Positions 25,930 through 34,029 of a stretch of 35,622 nt of DNA are shown one piece after another; position 1 is the first letter of the stretch, and every line of letters begins with the position of its first letter. Under the pieces are notes generated by a model. The model ran no database searches and was not told the origin of the DNA. It worked only from the letters and a program-made list of their open reading frames with translations. Source of the stretch: Akkermansiaceae bacterium (lineage in GTDB: Bacteria > Verrucomicrobiota > Verrucomicrobiia > Verrucomicrobiales > Akkermansiaceae); NCBI GenBank assembly GCA_903908495.1, contig CAIVSK010000355.1, positions 1 through 35,622 of the forward strand, in the 5' to 3' direction. The position numbers and the translations under genes are program-made.

Positions 25930-26415
25930 ATGCCCCTCGATCCGCTCCTCCACTTGTTGTGCCGCAAGGCGCGCCTATCCCACCAGGAACTCGGCGAATT
26001 GCTCGCACTGCCGTCGCAGACGATTGCCGAGAGGCTCGCCGCTTGGGAGAAGGACGGCACCATCCGCGGCTATCACGCGGTGATCGATCCGGAAGTCACC
26101 GGCGACACCGCGGTGTCCGCCTTCATCGAAGTGAAGATCACGCCCGAGCGCGGCGGCGGCTTTGACCGACTGGCGATGCGGGTGTCGCGCTTTGAGCAAG
26201 TGGTGAGCTGCTATTTGGCCAGCGGCGGTTATGACCTGATGGTCGTGGTGGAGGGCGGAGACCTGCGTGAGGTGGCCCGCTTCGTGTCGGAAAAGCTCAG
26301 CACGCTGGAAGGCGTCATTTCCACGGCCACCCACTTCCGCCTCAAGACCTACAAGGAAAACGGCTTCGCCTTCGAGCACGAGCCGACGACCGAGCGGCTG
26401 GCCGTGTCGCCGTGA
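25930..26415 (+). CDS. Lrp/AsnC-family transcriptional regulator
   Basis: 161 aa. The N-terminal helix-turn-helix (about residues 5-55, SHQELGELLALPSQTIAERLAAW) is followed by the RAM/AsnC ligand-binding domain: the strand GYHAVIDPEVTG, then FIEVKI, the VVSCYLASGGYDLMVVV segment with the Gly that contacts amino acids, and a closing THFRLKTYKENG strand. Such proteins form octamers and sense amino acids or related metabolites. The gene begins 74 bases after the S11 stop and converges on the GH172 gene with only 7 bases between stops. The target genes are unknown. Confidence 0.9.
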   Translation: MPLDPLLHLLCRKARLSHQELGELLALPSQTIAERLAAWEKDGTIRGYHAVIDPEVTGDTAVSAFIEVKITPERGGGFDRLAMRVSRFEQVVSCYLASGGYDLMVVVEGGDLREVARFVSEKLSTLEGVISTATHFRLKTYKENGFAFEHEPTTERLAVSP

Positions 26416-26422
26416 GGCGATG

Positions 26423-27415
26423 TCACCACTGGTACACCCAGACGTAGGTTGTGTAGTTTGCAGGCGGGCAGTCATGCAGCATCTTGCCATCAAGCTCCTC
26501 GCCGCAGCGGCAGGTGAGCCGCAGGCCGTCCTTGAAAAACACTGGATCGTCGTCGTGGAAACGGTAAGCGGAAAACTCATTCCTGGACGGATCGAAATGC
26601 GTGAGACCCGCCACCGGAGTCGCGTAACGCCCGCGATTGAAGTAATAGGTTCCGAGAAAGTAGTCCTCCAATCCCGATGACAACATCAGCGGATTTTTCT
26701 GGCCACCGATGTATGCCCGCATGCATCCCTCCATGAAACTCAGGTCTTGCCAGCGATCCTTCTCGTCGGGCAGCGTGCGCAGGCCTTTCGCCGCCATCGT
26801 TACCTGATAGAGCGCGCCGTTGCCCCGCACGTCGCAAAGGGAGAACTCTTCTAGCGGCTTGGCGGTGTGATTCACCAGCTTGTGCAAACGCAATCGCGCG
26901 GCGTCGGGCAATTTCACTCCGCCGATTTCCACGGGCAGATTCTCGGTGCCGCGGATGATCCACCAGAATTGCGGATGCCCGTCGACGCCGGGCGCGAGTT
27001 GTGCCGTCACCCGCACGCTCTTGCCGAACGGAATCCGATAGGTGTCGTAAACACTGGTGCCTGTGCCAATCTTGCCGATGCGGGCAATTCCCCACGGTGA
27101 AAAATCATCGCCAAAGCCGATGCCGTGGCCGAGATAGAGCTCCATGTCAATCGAGGCGTTTGTCTCGCCGTCCACATAAATGCGAAGGCGCGTTTGCTCG
27201 CAACCTTTCCAACCGCCGCCAAACCACATGTGCGTCAAGCAGCCCTTGCCGGAAAAATTATATAGATCGGCTTCCTTCTCCACGCTCAACGGCGTCACCT
27301 GCTTGCCCGTCGTGCCGAAGGTCCTGAATTTTGACAAGTCAAGATCGGCAGCCTGCGAGGCTGAAGCAAATGTGAAAGCGAATGCTGCGATGAGCAGCGG
27401 GAACTGTCGTGTCAT
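26423..27415 (-). CDS. Secreted DUF2961 protein, glycoside hydrolase family 172
   Basis: 330 aa with a clear signal peptide (cleavage near SQA-AD at residue 22). DUF2961 proteins define GH172, whose characterised members act on alpha-fructofuranosides and D-arabinofuranosides. The core is recognisable: HMWFGGGWKG, RIYVDGE, FMEGCMRAYIGG (Glu229) and SSGLEDYFLGTYYFN (Glu250). The 21-residue spacing of these glutamates equals, as I recall it, that of the catalytic pair of the characterised bifidobacterial enzyme. It lies 30 bases downstream of the GH5 gene on the same strand, so the two probably form a glycan-degradation operon. Its true substrate is unknown. Confidence 0.85.
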   Translation of the reverse strand: MTRQFPLLIAAFAFTFASASQAADLDLSKFRTFGTTGKQVTPLSVEKEADLYNFSGKGCLTHMWFGGGWKGCEQTRLRIYVDGETNASIDMELYLGHGIGFGDDFSPWGIARIGKIGTGTSVYDTYRIPFGKSVRVTAQLAPGVDGHPQFWWIIRGTENLPVEIGGVKLPDAARLRLHKLVNHTAKPLEEFSLCDVRGNGALYQVTMAAKGLRTLPDEKDRWQDLSFMEGCMRAYIGGQKNPLMLSSGLEDYFLGTYYFNRGRYATPVAGLTHFDPSRNEFSAYRFHDDDPVFFKDGLRLTCRCGEELDGKMLHDCPPANYTTYVWVYQW

Positions 27416-27445
27416 GGTGGATTGTTTGGGTTATGGTTGGATGGA

Positions 27446-28945
27446 TCAATACCGCTGCAACAATTCGAGGTACTTGCGGTCGAGTTGGTGGCCTTCAAAC
27501 GCCTCGTAGGTGACGTCCTTGCGGCCACTATCGAGGATGCCGAAGCTGCCGCGGAAGTTCCACAATGCCCAGCCCCAGCCGACGTCCTGCCAATTGTGCA
27601 GGCAGTCCTCCGCCCAGCGCAAGACCACCGGGTGCGGGGTGAATTGATAGGCACCCCATTCGCCGACCATCACGCCGCCGCCTGCCGCAGCAAACGCCTG
27701 CCACGGTGGGAGCGTTTGGGCGCGCAGCCAGTCCCGTCCGTGGGGCACGCCAAGCAAGGGGTTGGCGGGATCGGCGGCATTGTAGCTCAGCGTCTCGGGC
27801 ACCTGGTCCCAGGATGGCGTGAGCCGCGCAACCGCCTCGGCAGCACCTCCGGCCGCGCGGATTCCTAACAAATTAAGCGTGAGCCAATCGCCATCGACCA
27901 CGCGCAAGGTGAGCCCCTTGACGGGATGGGCCAGGGTGATGCTGAATTCCACCTCCCCCTCGGCCTGCCAGCAATTCCAGCGGGGATCGAGCGCATTTTT
28001 CCGCCACGGCCCCTTGTCGGGTCCGGCGCTGAGTTCCTTGCGCCAGAGTTCTTCGCCGGTGGTGTCAGACACGGTTAGAACCGCGCGGCTCGAAAGTGTG
28101 GTGGCGACCAGGCGCACGGTGGAGCCGGCGGCCAGTGAGCCGCTGATCTGGAGGGGCCGCGACAGCGCGCCTTTGGCCGGACTGATGAGGGTGCCGCCGG
28201 TGCCGCCGACGTCCGGCCAGCAGGGGACGGGCGATGCCCCGGAGCCCTGTGCCCAGCTGGCCTTGTAGTGGGTGAGTTGAAACGGCGAGTAACCGCGGGT
28301 CATCATCGCCACTTTGAGCGGAATGAGTTCCGGCACCGGCAGGGTCCCCCATTCCAGGCCATCGCAGAGCACCAGGCGCTGCGGATCCTCGGCGCGGATC
28401 GCCGCCACCACCTCTTTGACGACCGCGACGTAGGCGTCGGCCGCCACCCCGGCGGGCTCGTTAAACAGGTTGAAACTCAGAATATTGTTGGAAACCCCCT
28501 TGTAGCGGCGGGCAAACATCGCCCAGTGGCGGGCGGCGGCCTGACGGGCATCCGGATCGGTCCACAGGTTCGTGGTTTCGGCGGGCTTGGCCACCGTCCA
28601 ACCGGGCGCGCGGTGCAGGTTGAGGCACACATGGATGCCATATTGGCGGCCCCAAGTGATGGCCTGGTCGATCTGAACCAGCGCTGCCTCGTCGAAGCGA
28701 TTCCAATCGCCGTCCACGATGTAGCCGCGGTAATCCATCGGCAAACGCACGAAATTGAAGCCGAGTTTGGCGATGAGGCGGAAGTCGTCCTCGTGAAATG
28801 GCTCGTGCTTGCCGGCAAACTGGAATTTTTCCAGCAGATTGAAGCCACGCCAACGTGGCAGCTTGGCGGGTCCGGCGTCGGGCAAGGGGGCGGCGGTGGC
28901 ATAGCAAGCCAAGGCGAGCAACAGGGCAAAAGGTGAGCGCAGCAT
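27446..28945 (-). CDS. Secreted GH5 cellulase-like glycoside hydrolase with inserted beta-rich domain
   Basis: 499 aa with a signal peptide (residues 1-18, ending YATAA). GH5 enzymes are retaining TIM-barrel endoglucanases, mannanases and relatives. Visible motifs: RGFNLLEKF at strand 1, FVRLPMDYRG, HVCLNLHRAPG, and the acid/base Glu163 in LFNEP. The nucleophile Glu429 sits in MVGEWGAYQ. The two catalytic residues are about 265 apart rather than the usual ~100-150. The extra ~120 residues (about 252-375: LISPAKGALSRPLQISG to LLGIRAAGG) look like a beta-sandwich resembling a carbohydrate-binding module inside the barrel. First gene of a likely operon with the GH172 gene. Substrate not predicted. 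Confidence 0.88.
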   Translation of the reverse strand: MLRSPFALLLALACYATAAPLPDAGPAKLPRWRGFNLLEKFQFAGKHEPFHEDDFRLIAKLGFNFVRLPMDYRGYIVDGDWNRFDEAALVQIDQAITWGRQYGIHVCLNLHRAPGWTVAKPAETTNLWTDPDARQAAARHWAMFARRYKGVSNNILSFNLFNEPAGVAADAYVAVVKEVVAAIRAEDPQRLVLCDGLEWGTLPVPELIPLKVAMMTRGYSPFQLTHYKASWAQGSGASPVPCWPDVGGTGGTLISPAKGALSRPLQISGSLAAGSTVRLVATTLSSRAVLTVSDTTGEELWRKELSAGPDKGPWRKNALDPRWNCWQAEGEVEFSITLAHPVKGLTLRVVDGDWLTLNLLGIRAAGGAAEAVARLTPSWDQVPETLSYNAADPANPLLGVPHGRDWLRAQTLPPWQAFAAAGGGVMVGEWGAYQFTPHPVVLRWAEDCLHNWQDVGWGWALWNFRGSFGILDSGRKDVTYEAFEGHQLDRKYLELLQRY

Positions 28946-29017
28946 GGGTCAGGAAGCTACGGACCGAGGCGGGCACTTCATGCACCATTGTGCATGAGCG
29001 CCGCTGTTTGCGATTCC

Positions 29018-30187
29018 CTATTTGGCTTCCAATTGCAGCGCTTGGTCGACGAGGGTGAGGAGGTCGGCGCGATCCGGAGGCAGGGTGGCGGAGGCGATTT
29101 CGCGGACGAGGGCGGCGAGCAGTTCGACGTCGATGAGTGCGGGTTGATCGTGAGCGAGCCATTGGGCGAAGGCACAAGCGAGCGAGGCAAAACGGGCGTC
29201 GTCGGACGGCTCGGTGGCGAGGTGATGGGAAATGGGGATGGCGGCGGCGGGTTGGCCGTTGAGGGTCCATTCCAGCGAACCGAAGGTGGTGGCGGTGGAG
29301 GAGGGCTCGATTTCCAGGGCGAGGGTGGTGATGGATTTGGCGGGAAGGCGTGACGGCAGCGGACCGGGGCGGAGGCCGGCGAGCGGGGCAAACCCGAGCA
29401 GCCGATAGCAGGCGACGGTGGCGGGATCGGCATGAAAGGAGGCGGTGATGTCATAAGGCGCATCGGCGGCACCGTGAATGGAAATCAGGAGGAGGGTGGC
29501 GGAGGGTTTCCACGGGCAGGGCAAGGACTCGGTGGTGATGCTGACCCCGTGGCAGATGGCGGCTGAACCGGCGGGCCGGAGGCTGAAATTGTTGAGGATT
29601 TCCTCCAGACGCACGGCATTGAGCGAGGGCAGTTGGCGCTCGCTGCGGATCGCCTGGGTGACCCAGCCGAGGCTGGCACGACCGGCATGGAGTGGCAATT
29701 CCAGGGTCGGGGCAATGGCTGCGGCCACCGAGTGGCGCAGGGTCAGGGCGGGCAGTGCGGCCGCAGCAGGCGGCGGGGATTGCTCGAGCCGCTCACTGGC
29801 TTCGCGGAAAAAGTCCTCAGCGGAATCGGCCAACGCCGCATCCCGGGCGGCGGCTTGAGCGCCGAGAGCATCCGGCCCAGCGGCGACGGTGCCGTCCGGC
29901 CCGGCGGCGACGGTGCTGTCCGGCTCGGCGGCGGGCTCGCGGTTGGCGTCGGCGGGTCCCGGCGCGGGCAGCAGGGCGACGGCCAGCGGCATCGGCTCTG
30001 GAGGCGGCTCTGGAGGCGGCGCGGGAATGGTGCCGGGTTCAGGATCGGGGTCTTGGCCGGGAGTAGCGGGCGTGGCGACGGCGACGGCGGGCGCGGTCAC
30101 TGGCACGGGGGCTCGGCGGTGGCTGAGGGTGAAAGCAGCCACCCCGATGAGGAGGGCGGCGCAAAGGGCAACGGGCCAGGTTCGCAT
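29018..30187 (-). CDS. YfbK-like protein lacking its von Willebrand A domain
   Basis: 389 aa from the ATG at 30187. Residues 5-22 form a membrane anchor or signal; residues 25-80 are Pro/Ala-rich, with a short TVAAGPD repeat near 92-107. Residues ~168-240 match the N-terminal YfbK domain (LPSLNAVRLEEILNNF, PCPWKPSATLLLISIHG). Residues ~244-385 match the C-terminal DUF3520 domain (ITASFHADPATVACYRLLGFA). In YfbK proteins a vWA domain of roughly 180 residues with a MIDAS metal site lies between them; here the two flanks join directly. The frame is clean, so this looks like a domain-deleted derivative. It starts 8 bases after the E2 stop, as if in one operon. Confidence 0.7.
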   Translation of the reverse strand: MRTWPVALCAALLIGVAAFTLSHRRAPVPVTAPAVAVATPATPGQDPDPEPGTIPAPPPEPPPEPMPLAVALLPAPGPADANREPAAEPDSTVAAGPDGTVAAGPDALGAQAAARDAALADSAEDFFREASERLEQSPPPAAAALPALTLRHSVAAAIAPTLELPLHAGRASLGWVTQAIRSERQLPSLNAVRLEEILNNFSLRPAGSAAICHGVSITTESLPCPWKPSATLLLISIHGAADAPYDITASFHADPATVACYRLLGFAPLAGLRPGPLPSRLPAKSITTLALEIEPSSTATTFGSLEWTLNGQPAAAIPISHHLATEPSDDARFASLACAFAQWLAHDQPALIDVELLAALVREIASATLPPDRADLLTLVDQALQLEAK

Positions 30188-30195
30188 CGAGTCGA

Positions 30196-31443
30196 TTAGA
30201 GAGCCTCCGGGGTTTGCATGAGGGCGGCCACCCGGTTGAGAAGCACCCCGGCACCGCCGCCATCGACGACGCGGTGGTCGAAAGTGAGGACGAGTGCCGC
30301 CTCGGTGGCGGGGATGAAGGCGCCGACTTGCTCGCTCCAGACGGGCTTTTTGACGCCGGCACCGAGGCCTAGAATGAGGGTTTCGTTCGGCAGCGGGATG
30401 GGCGTGCCCAACGTCAGGCCGAAAGTGCCAAAATTCGTCACGGTGGCAATGCCGCCTTTGCAATCGTCCTCGGTGAGTCGGCGCTGGCGGGCGCGGTTGA
30501 CCAGATCGTCGTATTCGGCGATCAAGGCGGCCAGCGGCTTTTGGTCCACTTTGCGCACCACCGGCACGACCACCCCATCCTTGACCTGGACCGCCACGCC
30601 GATATCAAACGAACGGGGGTGGACGATTTTTTCGCCGATGAGATAGCCGGCGGTGGCGGGCAGTTCGCGCACGGCCAGGGCGAATGCCCGCAACAGGTAT
30701 AGGGTCAGCCCGGGCTTGGGGTCTTGCTGGTTGCGGTGGTCGATGGCGCGATTCAATAGCAGCGGCAGACCGACGGTGGCCAGCGGGCGGGTCCAACTGC
30801 GGCGCATGGCATCGGCCACGGCGAGGCGCATGGAGGAAGCATGGCTGCTGGGCCAGGCTTCAAGATAATCAAGGAACCCTTCGAGGTCTTCCACGGTGAC
30901 GCGACCACCCGCGCCGGTGCCGACAACGGCAGAAATATCCGCCTCGCGCAGACCGAGGTCGTCCATCCGCGCCCGCATCCGCGGCGAAATGTAATGCGCT
31001 CCCATCACCCCGATGGGCACCGGCAGGCCTTTCACGCTGGGAACCACATCGGGAGCTTCCTCGTAACCGTCGTCATCCAGGGAAAAATGCAGGTTGGCCT
31101 CTTTGGACTCGGCCGATGGGGATGAGCCGGAGATCTTGGCGGCGCTGCGTTTGGCATCGAGCGACTCGAGCGATTCCACGCCGGTGCGGGCGATCTCCTC
31201 GGCGGAGACATCGAGCAAGCCGAGCAGCGTGCCGACCGAGTAGGACACACCCTCCTTGGCGCGCAGTTCCGCCACGGTGCCGTTGCACAGGGTTGTCACG
31301 CTCATGATGGCCTTGTTGGTTTCCACCTCAATGATGTCCTGGTCGGCGCGCACCGTGTCGCCCACCGCCACTAGCAGCCGCACGATGGTGGCCTCGGCGA
31401 TCGACTCGCCAAGCTGCGGCATGAGAATGGGAACGGTGGGCAT
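30196..31443 (-). CDS. Dihydrolipoamide acyltransferase (E2) of a 2-oxoacid dehydrogenase complex
   Basis: 415 aa. E2 passes acyl groups from lipoamide to CoA. N-terminal lipoyl domain with Lys44 in VETNKAIMSV; peripheral subunit-binding domain about residues 150-190 (YISPRMRARMDDLGL...GAGGRVTVEDL); catalytic domain with the FDHRVVDGG motif (His390, Asp394). All active-site parts are present and the size is normal for a one-lipoyl E2. No E1 or E3 gene is in the window, so its complex (pyruvate, 2-oxoglutarate or branched-chain) cannot be assigned. It precedes the YfbK-like gene by 8 bases. Confidence 0.9.
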   Translation of the reverse strand: MPTVPILMPQLGESIAEATIVRLLVAVGDTVRADQDIIEVETNKAIMSVTTLCNGTVAELRAKEGVSYSVGTLLGLLDVSAEEIARTGVESLESLDAKRSAAKISGSSPSAESKEANLHFSLDDDGYEEAPDVVPSVKGLPVPIGVMGAHYISPRMRARMDDLGLREADISAVVGTGAGGRVTVEDLEGFLDYLEAWPSSHASSMRLAVADAMRRSWTRPLATVGLPLLLNRAIDHRNQQDPKPGLTLYLLRAFALAVRELPATAGYLIGEKIVHPRSFDIGVAVQVKDGVVVPVVRKVDQKPLAALIAEYDDLVNRARQRRLTEDDCKGGIATVTNFGTFGLTLGTPIPLPNETLILGLGAGVKKPVWSEQVGAFIPATEAALVLTFDHRVVDGGGAGVLLNRVAALMQTPEAL

Positions 31444-31708
31444 GGGGGAAGAAAATTTGAAACCTGAAATGACGGACGCTGGGGGGCTTTTCCTTGAACC
31501 GGGACCGTTCTATGCCCAAAGCACACGGTTGGTCAAACCGATTGCGGAGAAGCTGCTGGAAACCGCGCACGACAAAAACAGTCAAGGAGGGGCCATCTCC
31601 CCATCGCCCAGGCCATGAGGGGATTTTTGAAAAGCAGAATTCCTCCACCCCGGGGTCACCTGAGCGACGCGCGGGCCGCCCGATCCCCTCTTGTTGAGCG
31701 CCCCCGGA

Positions 31709-32293
31709 TCAACCCGCCAGGAAGCGCTGCCAGTCGCGAATGCCGTGATGGTTGCGGATGAACAAGGTGGAGGGCAGCGCTCGCGGCACCACCGGGTGCT
31801 TGAGCAAGCGCAGACCCGCTTCCTGCGGCAGGCGGTCGCCTTTGCGCGAGTTCACCTCGCGGTGGGACAACACGCAGTTTTCCCACGACGAATCTCCACC
31901 GCGCGAACGCGGCACCACATGGTCGATGTTGCCTTCGCCGGGCGCGAGTTTGCGGCCGGTGTATTGGCAGATGCCACCGTCGCGCTCCCAAATGCCACGT
32001 GCGCCGAAACGTGGCCGGCACAGCGGCACCTTCGCGTAGTTCGCCGCCACGATGACCGTTGGCACGCGCACCGGGCCGCGCGATGTGTTCACTGGGTTGT
32101 CGTCGTCGCGCACGGGCAGGGTGAGCCAGATGTCCCAGCTCACAGGGATGAAAGAATCCTCACCCTGCACGTCGAGACCCGTGGCGCTGCCGGCAGCCAT
32201 CATGCAGAATGCCTCGGCCGGGGTTTTGGTATGGATCGCCTGCCAGTTGCGGTTGAGCACCAGCACCGTGGATAAGTGAAGGAGATGTTTCAT
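31709..32293 (-). CDS. HNH endonuclease family protein downstream of rtcB
   Basis: 194 aa from the ATG at 32293 (an in-frame ATG at 32320 is less likely). It opens with STVLVLNRNWQAIHTKTP, a conserved lead-in of a bacterial HNH family. The HNH core is GNIDHVVPRSRGGDSSWENCVL (Asp-His, then Asn) with a following VNSRKGDRLPQEAGL. The usual zinc-binding C-x2-C pairs are mostly lost: C-x2-T at the first site and none at the second. This type is often a stand-alone protein of unknown role. It lies 33 bases after the rtcB stop on the same strand, so it is probably co-expressed with the ligase. Confidence 0.82.
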   Translation of the reverse strand: MKHLLHLSTVLVLNRNWQAIHTKTPAEAFCMMAAGSATGLDVQGEDSFIPVSWDIWLTLPVRDDDNPVNTSRGPVRVPTVIVAANYAKVPLCRPRFGARGIWERDGGICQYTGRKLAPGEGNIDHVVPRSRGGDSSWENCVLSHREVNSRKGDRLPQEAGLRLLKHPVVPRALPSTLFIRNHHGIRDWQRFLAG

Positions 32294-32326
32294 AATAGAC
32301 AGATGACACAATACACCCATAACCCA

Positions 32327-33721
32327 TCAATCCTCCGCCTTCTCACCGGCGGGGCACATTTTGACAAGTTTGGGATCAAATCGACCGAGGATTTCGACCA
32401 GATCGCTTTGGGCGGCCATGACGGTGTGGATGTCCTTATAGACGCCCGGCACTTCGTCGAGACCGGCGGAAATCAAATTCACACCGCGTTCCGCCAGCAG
32501 CTTTTTGGTGTCGCTCCAGGTGAACGATTGCAGTGCCCTGCTGCGGCTCATCAGCCGGCCCGCGCCGTGCGACGCGCTGTGCAGCGACTCGGGCTGACCG
32601 CGACCGCGCACGACAAAACCGGGCGTGGCCATGGAACCGGGAATGATACCTAACACACCTGCTGCGGCCGGTGTGGCGCCCTTGCGGTGGACGATGACTT
32701 CGCGTTCCACCCCGGCGATGAGGTGGCGTTCTTTCCAGGCGAAGTTGTGGTGGTTTTCGATGTCCAGAATGATGTGGGCACCTACTTTTTTGGCGATGTG
32801 TTTGTGGATGAGTTGGTGGTTGGCGGCGGCGTAGCGGCCCATGAGGTTCATGGCGGCCCAGTATTCCTGGCCGTCCTCCTCATCGAGCGTGAGCCATGCG
32901 AGGTGTTTGAGTTCCTTGGGCAGACCGGCGTGGCGGGCCATGGCGCGTTTGCTATAGGTGTCGCACACTCGCGCGCCGGTGCCGCGCGAACCGGAATGGC
33001 TGAGCAGGGCGAGATACTCACCGGGCGGAATGCCCAGCGCGTCATCGGCCACAGTGAACGCGCCGAACTCGACGAAGTGGTTGCCGCTGCCGCTGGTGCC
33101 AAGCTGGCTCCATGCCTTGTCGCGCAGGTGGCGGGTCACCGGCGAGACGCTCCAGTCGTCGTCCATCACGTCGTGGTTGTGGCGTTGCTTGAAGCAGGCA
33201 CCGATGCCGAAGCGTGTTTCGCTTTCAATGATATTGGCCAATCGATCGCGCTGACCGGCGAGACTGCTTGCCTTGCAGTCATAGACGCTGAGCTTCATGC
33301 GACAGGCGATGTCCACGCCGACAGCATAAGGCACCACCGCATTGTCGGTGGCAAGCACGCCGCCAATCGGCAGACCATACCCGGGGTGCGCGTCGGGCAT
33401 CAGCGCGCCGGCGACTGCGACGGGCAACGCGCAGGCGTTGGTCATCTGGCGCAGGGCATCGGGTTCCAACTCCACGCCCCACTGCCGCCACGGCGCAAGG
33501 CCCGCCCGCGGTATGAATGCCGGACGGTAGATGGCGCGGGCCAGTGGCGCGCGCAGCTCGTCACCGAAGAAGGCGGACGGATCAGCCACGATTTGGAAAA
33601 TTTCGGTTTCGATACACGAGCTCGGGTTACCTGCGGCGATGAAGTCGCGGATGAATTCCTGGGCGTGACGGAGCGCCGTGCCATCAGGCACGCCGAGGCG
33701 GAGAAGCTGTTGTGGTTTCAT
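32327..33721 (-). CDS. rtcB: RtcB RNA-splicing ligase
   Basis: 464 aa. RtcB joins RNA ends bearing 2',3'-cyclic phosphate or 3'-phosphate to 5'-OH ends, using GTP and Mn2+, and repairs cleaved tRNAs. The metal-binding Cys140 lies in GVDIACRM, a variant of the more familiar DIGCGM. His-rich metal motifs follow in GSGNHFVEFG (about 211-220), HSGSRGTG and ENHHN, and the guanylated His385 is in HGAGR. Every catalytic element is present. The N-terminus is about 60 residues longer than in E. coli RtcB. No archease or rtcA/rtcR gene adjoins it. The gene follows two tRNA-like genes on the same strand (95-base gap). Confidence 0.92.
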   Translation of the reverse strand: MKPQQLLRLGVPDGTALRHAQEFIRDFIAAGNPSSCIETEIFQIVADPSAFFGDELRAPLARAIYRPAFIPRAGLAPWRQWGVELEPDALRQMTNACALPVAVAGALMPDAHPGYGLPIGGVLATDNAVVPYAVGVDIACRMKLSVYDCKASSLAGQRDRLANIIESETRFGIGACFKQRHNHDVMDDDWSVSPVTRHLRDKAWSQLGTSGSGNHFVEFGAFTVADDALGIPPGEYLALLSHSGSRGTGARVCDTYSKRAMARHAGLPKELKHLAWLTLDEEDGQEYWAAMNLMGRYAAANHQLIHKHIAKKVGAHIILDIENHHNFAWKERHLIAGVEREVIVHRKGATPAAAGVLGIIPGSMATPGFVVRGRGQPESLHSASHGAGRLMSRSRALQSFTWSDTKKLLAERGVNLISAGLDEVPGVYKDIHTVMAAQSDLVEILGRFDPKLVKMCPAGEKAED

Positions 33722-33732
33722 AATGATAGTTG

Positions 33733-33816
33733 AATGTTGATGATCGAAGGGCCTGCAACGGACCCCTGGCAGGGTTCGCTGTTAGTCCAAATTGTAGCAT
33801 GCTTGCGGGGGGGAAG
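33733..33816 (-). promoter_or_regulatory. Possible structured 5' leader of rtcB
   Basis: Between the Lys-type tRNA-like gene and rtcB the minus strand can fold. ACCCT-GCCA-GGGGT is enclosed by a GGAC/GTCC pair, and CCTGC/GCAGG is an alternative stem. It also contains ACAGCGAA, identical to the D-loop stretch of the tRNA-like gene just upstream, although I cannot build a third cloverleaf here. It could be a degenerate copy or a leader. Evidence is thin. Confidence 0.25.
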
Positions 33817-33888
33817 TGGACCCGGAGGGATGTGCGCCCTCCTCGTCCGGTTAAAAGCCGGATGCTTCGCTGTCTAAGCTTCGGGTCC
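33817..33888 (-). tRNA. Noncanonical tRNA-like gene, Lys-type anticodon (UUU)
   Basis: A 72-base cloverleaf with fully paired stems: acceptor GGACCCG/CGGGTCC, D stem GCTT/AAGC, anticodon stem TCCGG/CCGGA with loop CTTTTAA (anticodon TTT), T stem GAGGG/CCCTC and discriminator A. CCA is not encoded. Two features break the tRNA rules: the D loop AGACAGCG lacks the G18-G19 pair, and the T loop is CGCACAT instead of TTCRANY. The D-T loop contact that forms the normal elbow therefore cannot form in the usual way. It shares AGCATCCGGC across the D/anticodon arms with its neighbour at 33908, so the two are paralogues. Perfect stems argue against a decaying pseudogene. Confidence 0.75.
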
Positions 33889-33907
33889 GTGAAAAACGGG
33901 CTGAAAA

Positions 33908-33982
33908 TGGGGTGACCAACGGGATTTGCACCCGCACGGCGGCCTTCACAGGGCCGGATGCTACTGTTACATTATGGTCACC
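33908..33982 (-). tRNA. Noncanonical tRNA-like gene, His-type anticodon (GUG)
   Basis: A 75-base cloverleaf including encoded CCA (33908-33910). It has the extra G(-1) paired opposite C73 that is the identity element of tRNA-His, acceptor GTGACCA/TGGTCAC, anticodon stem CGGCC/GGCCG with loop CTGTGAA (anticodon GTG), and T stem GCGGG/CCCGT. The D loop AACAGTA has no GG, and the T loop is TGCAAAT rather than TTCAAAT, so residue 55 is G. It therefore keeps histidine identity marks but lacks the usual elbow bases, like its Lys-type paralogue 19 bases downstream. A main cellular tRNA-His is expected elsewhere in the genome. Confidence 0.78.
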
Positions 33983-33992
33983 ATCTGGTGAT

Positions 33993-34029
33993 AAGAAAAA
34001 ACCCCGCCGGCTGGGAAGCGGGCAGGGTT
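33993..34029 (-). terminator. Rho-independent terminator upstream of the tRNA-like genes
   Basis: On the minus strand AACCCTGCC (34029-34021) pairs with GGCGGGGTT (34008-34000), a 9-bp stem with one G-T pair and a 12-base loop. A T-rich run (34001-33996, then C and TT) follows. This is the best intrinsic terminator in the window. It ends a transcript coming from 34030-34250, and the His-type tRNA-like gene begins only 10 bases later. It may separate a stand-alone RNA from the tRNA/rtcB unit, or act as an attenuator. Confidence 0.75.

Noticed and set aside
28461..29270. 269-codon Arg/Pro-rich minus-strand frame
   Set aside because: It overlaps the GH5 and YfbK-like genes in another frame and has the composition of a shadow of GC-rich genes.
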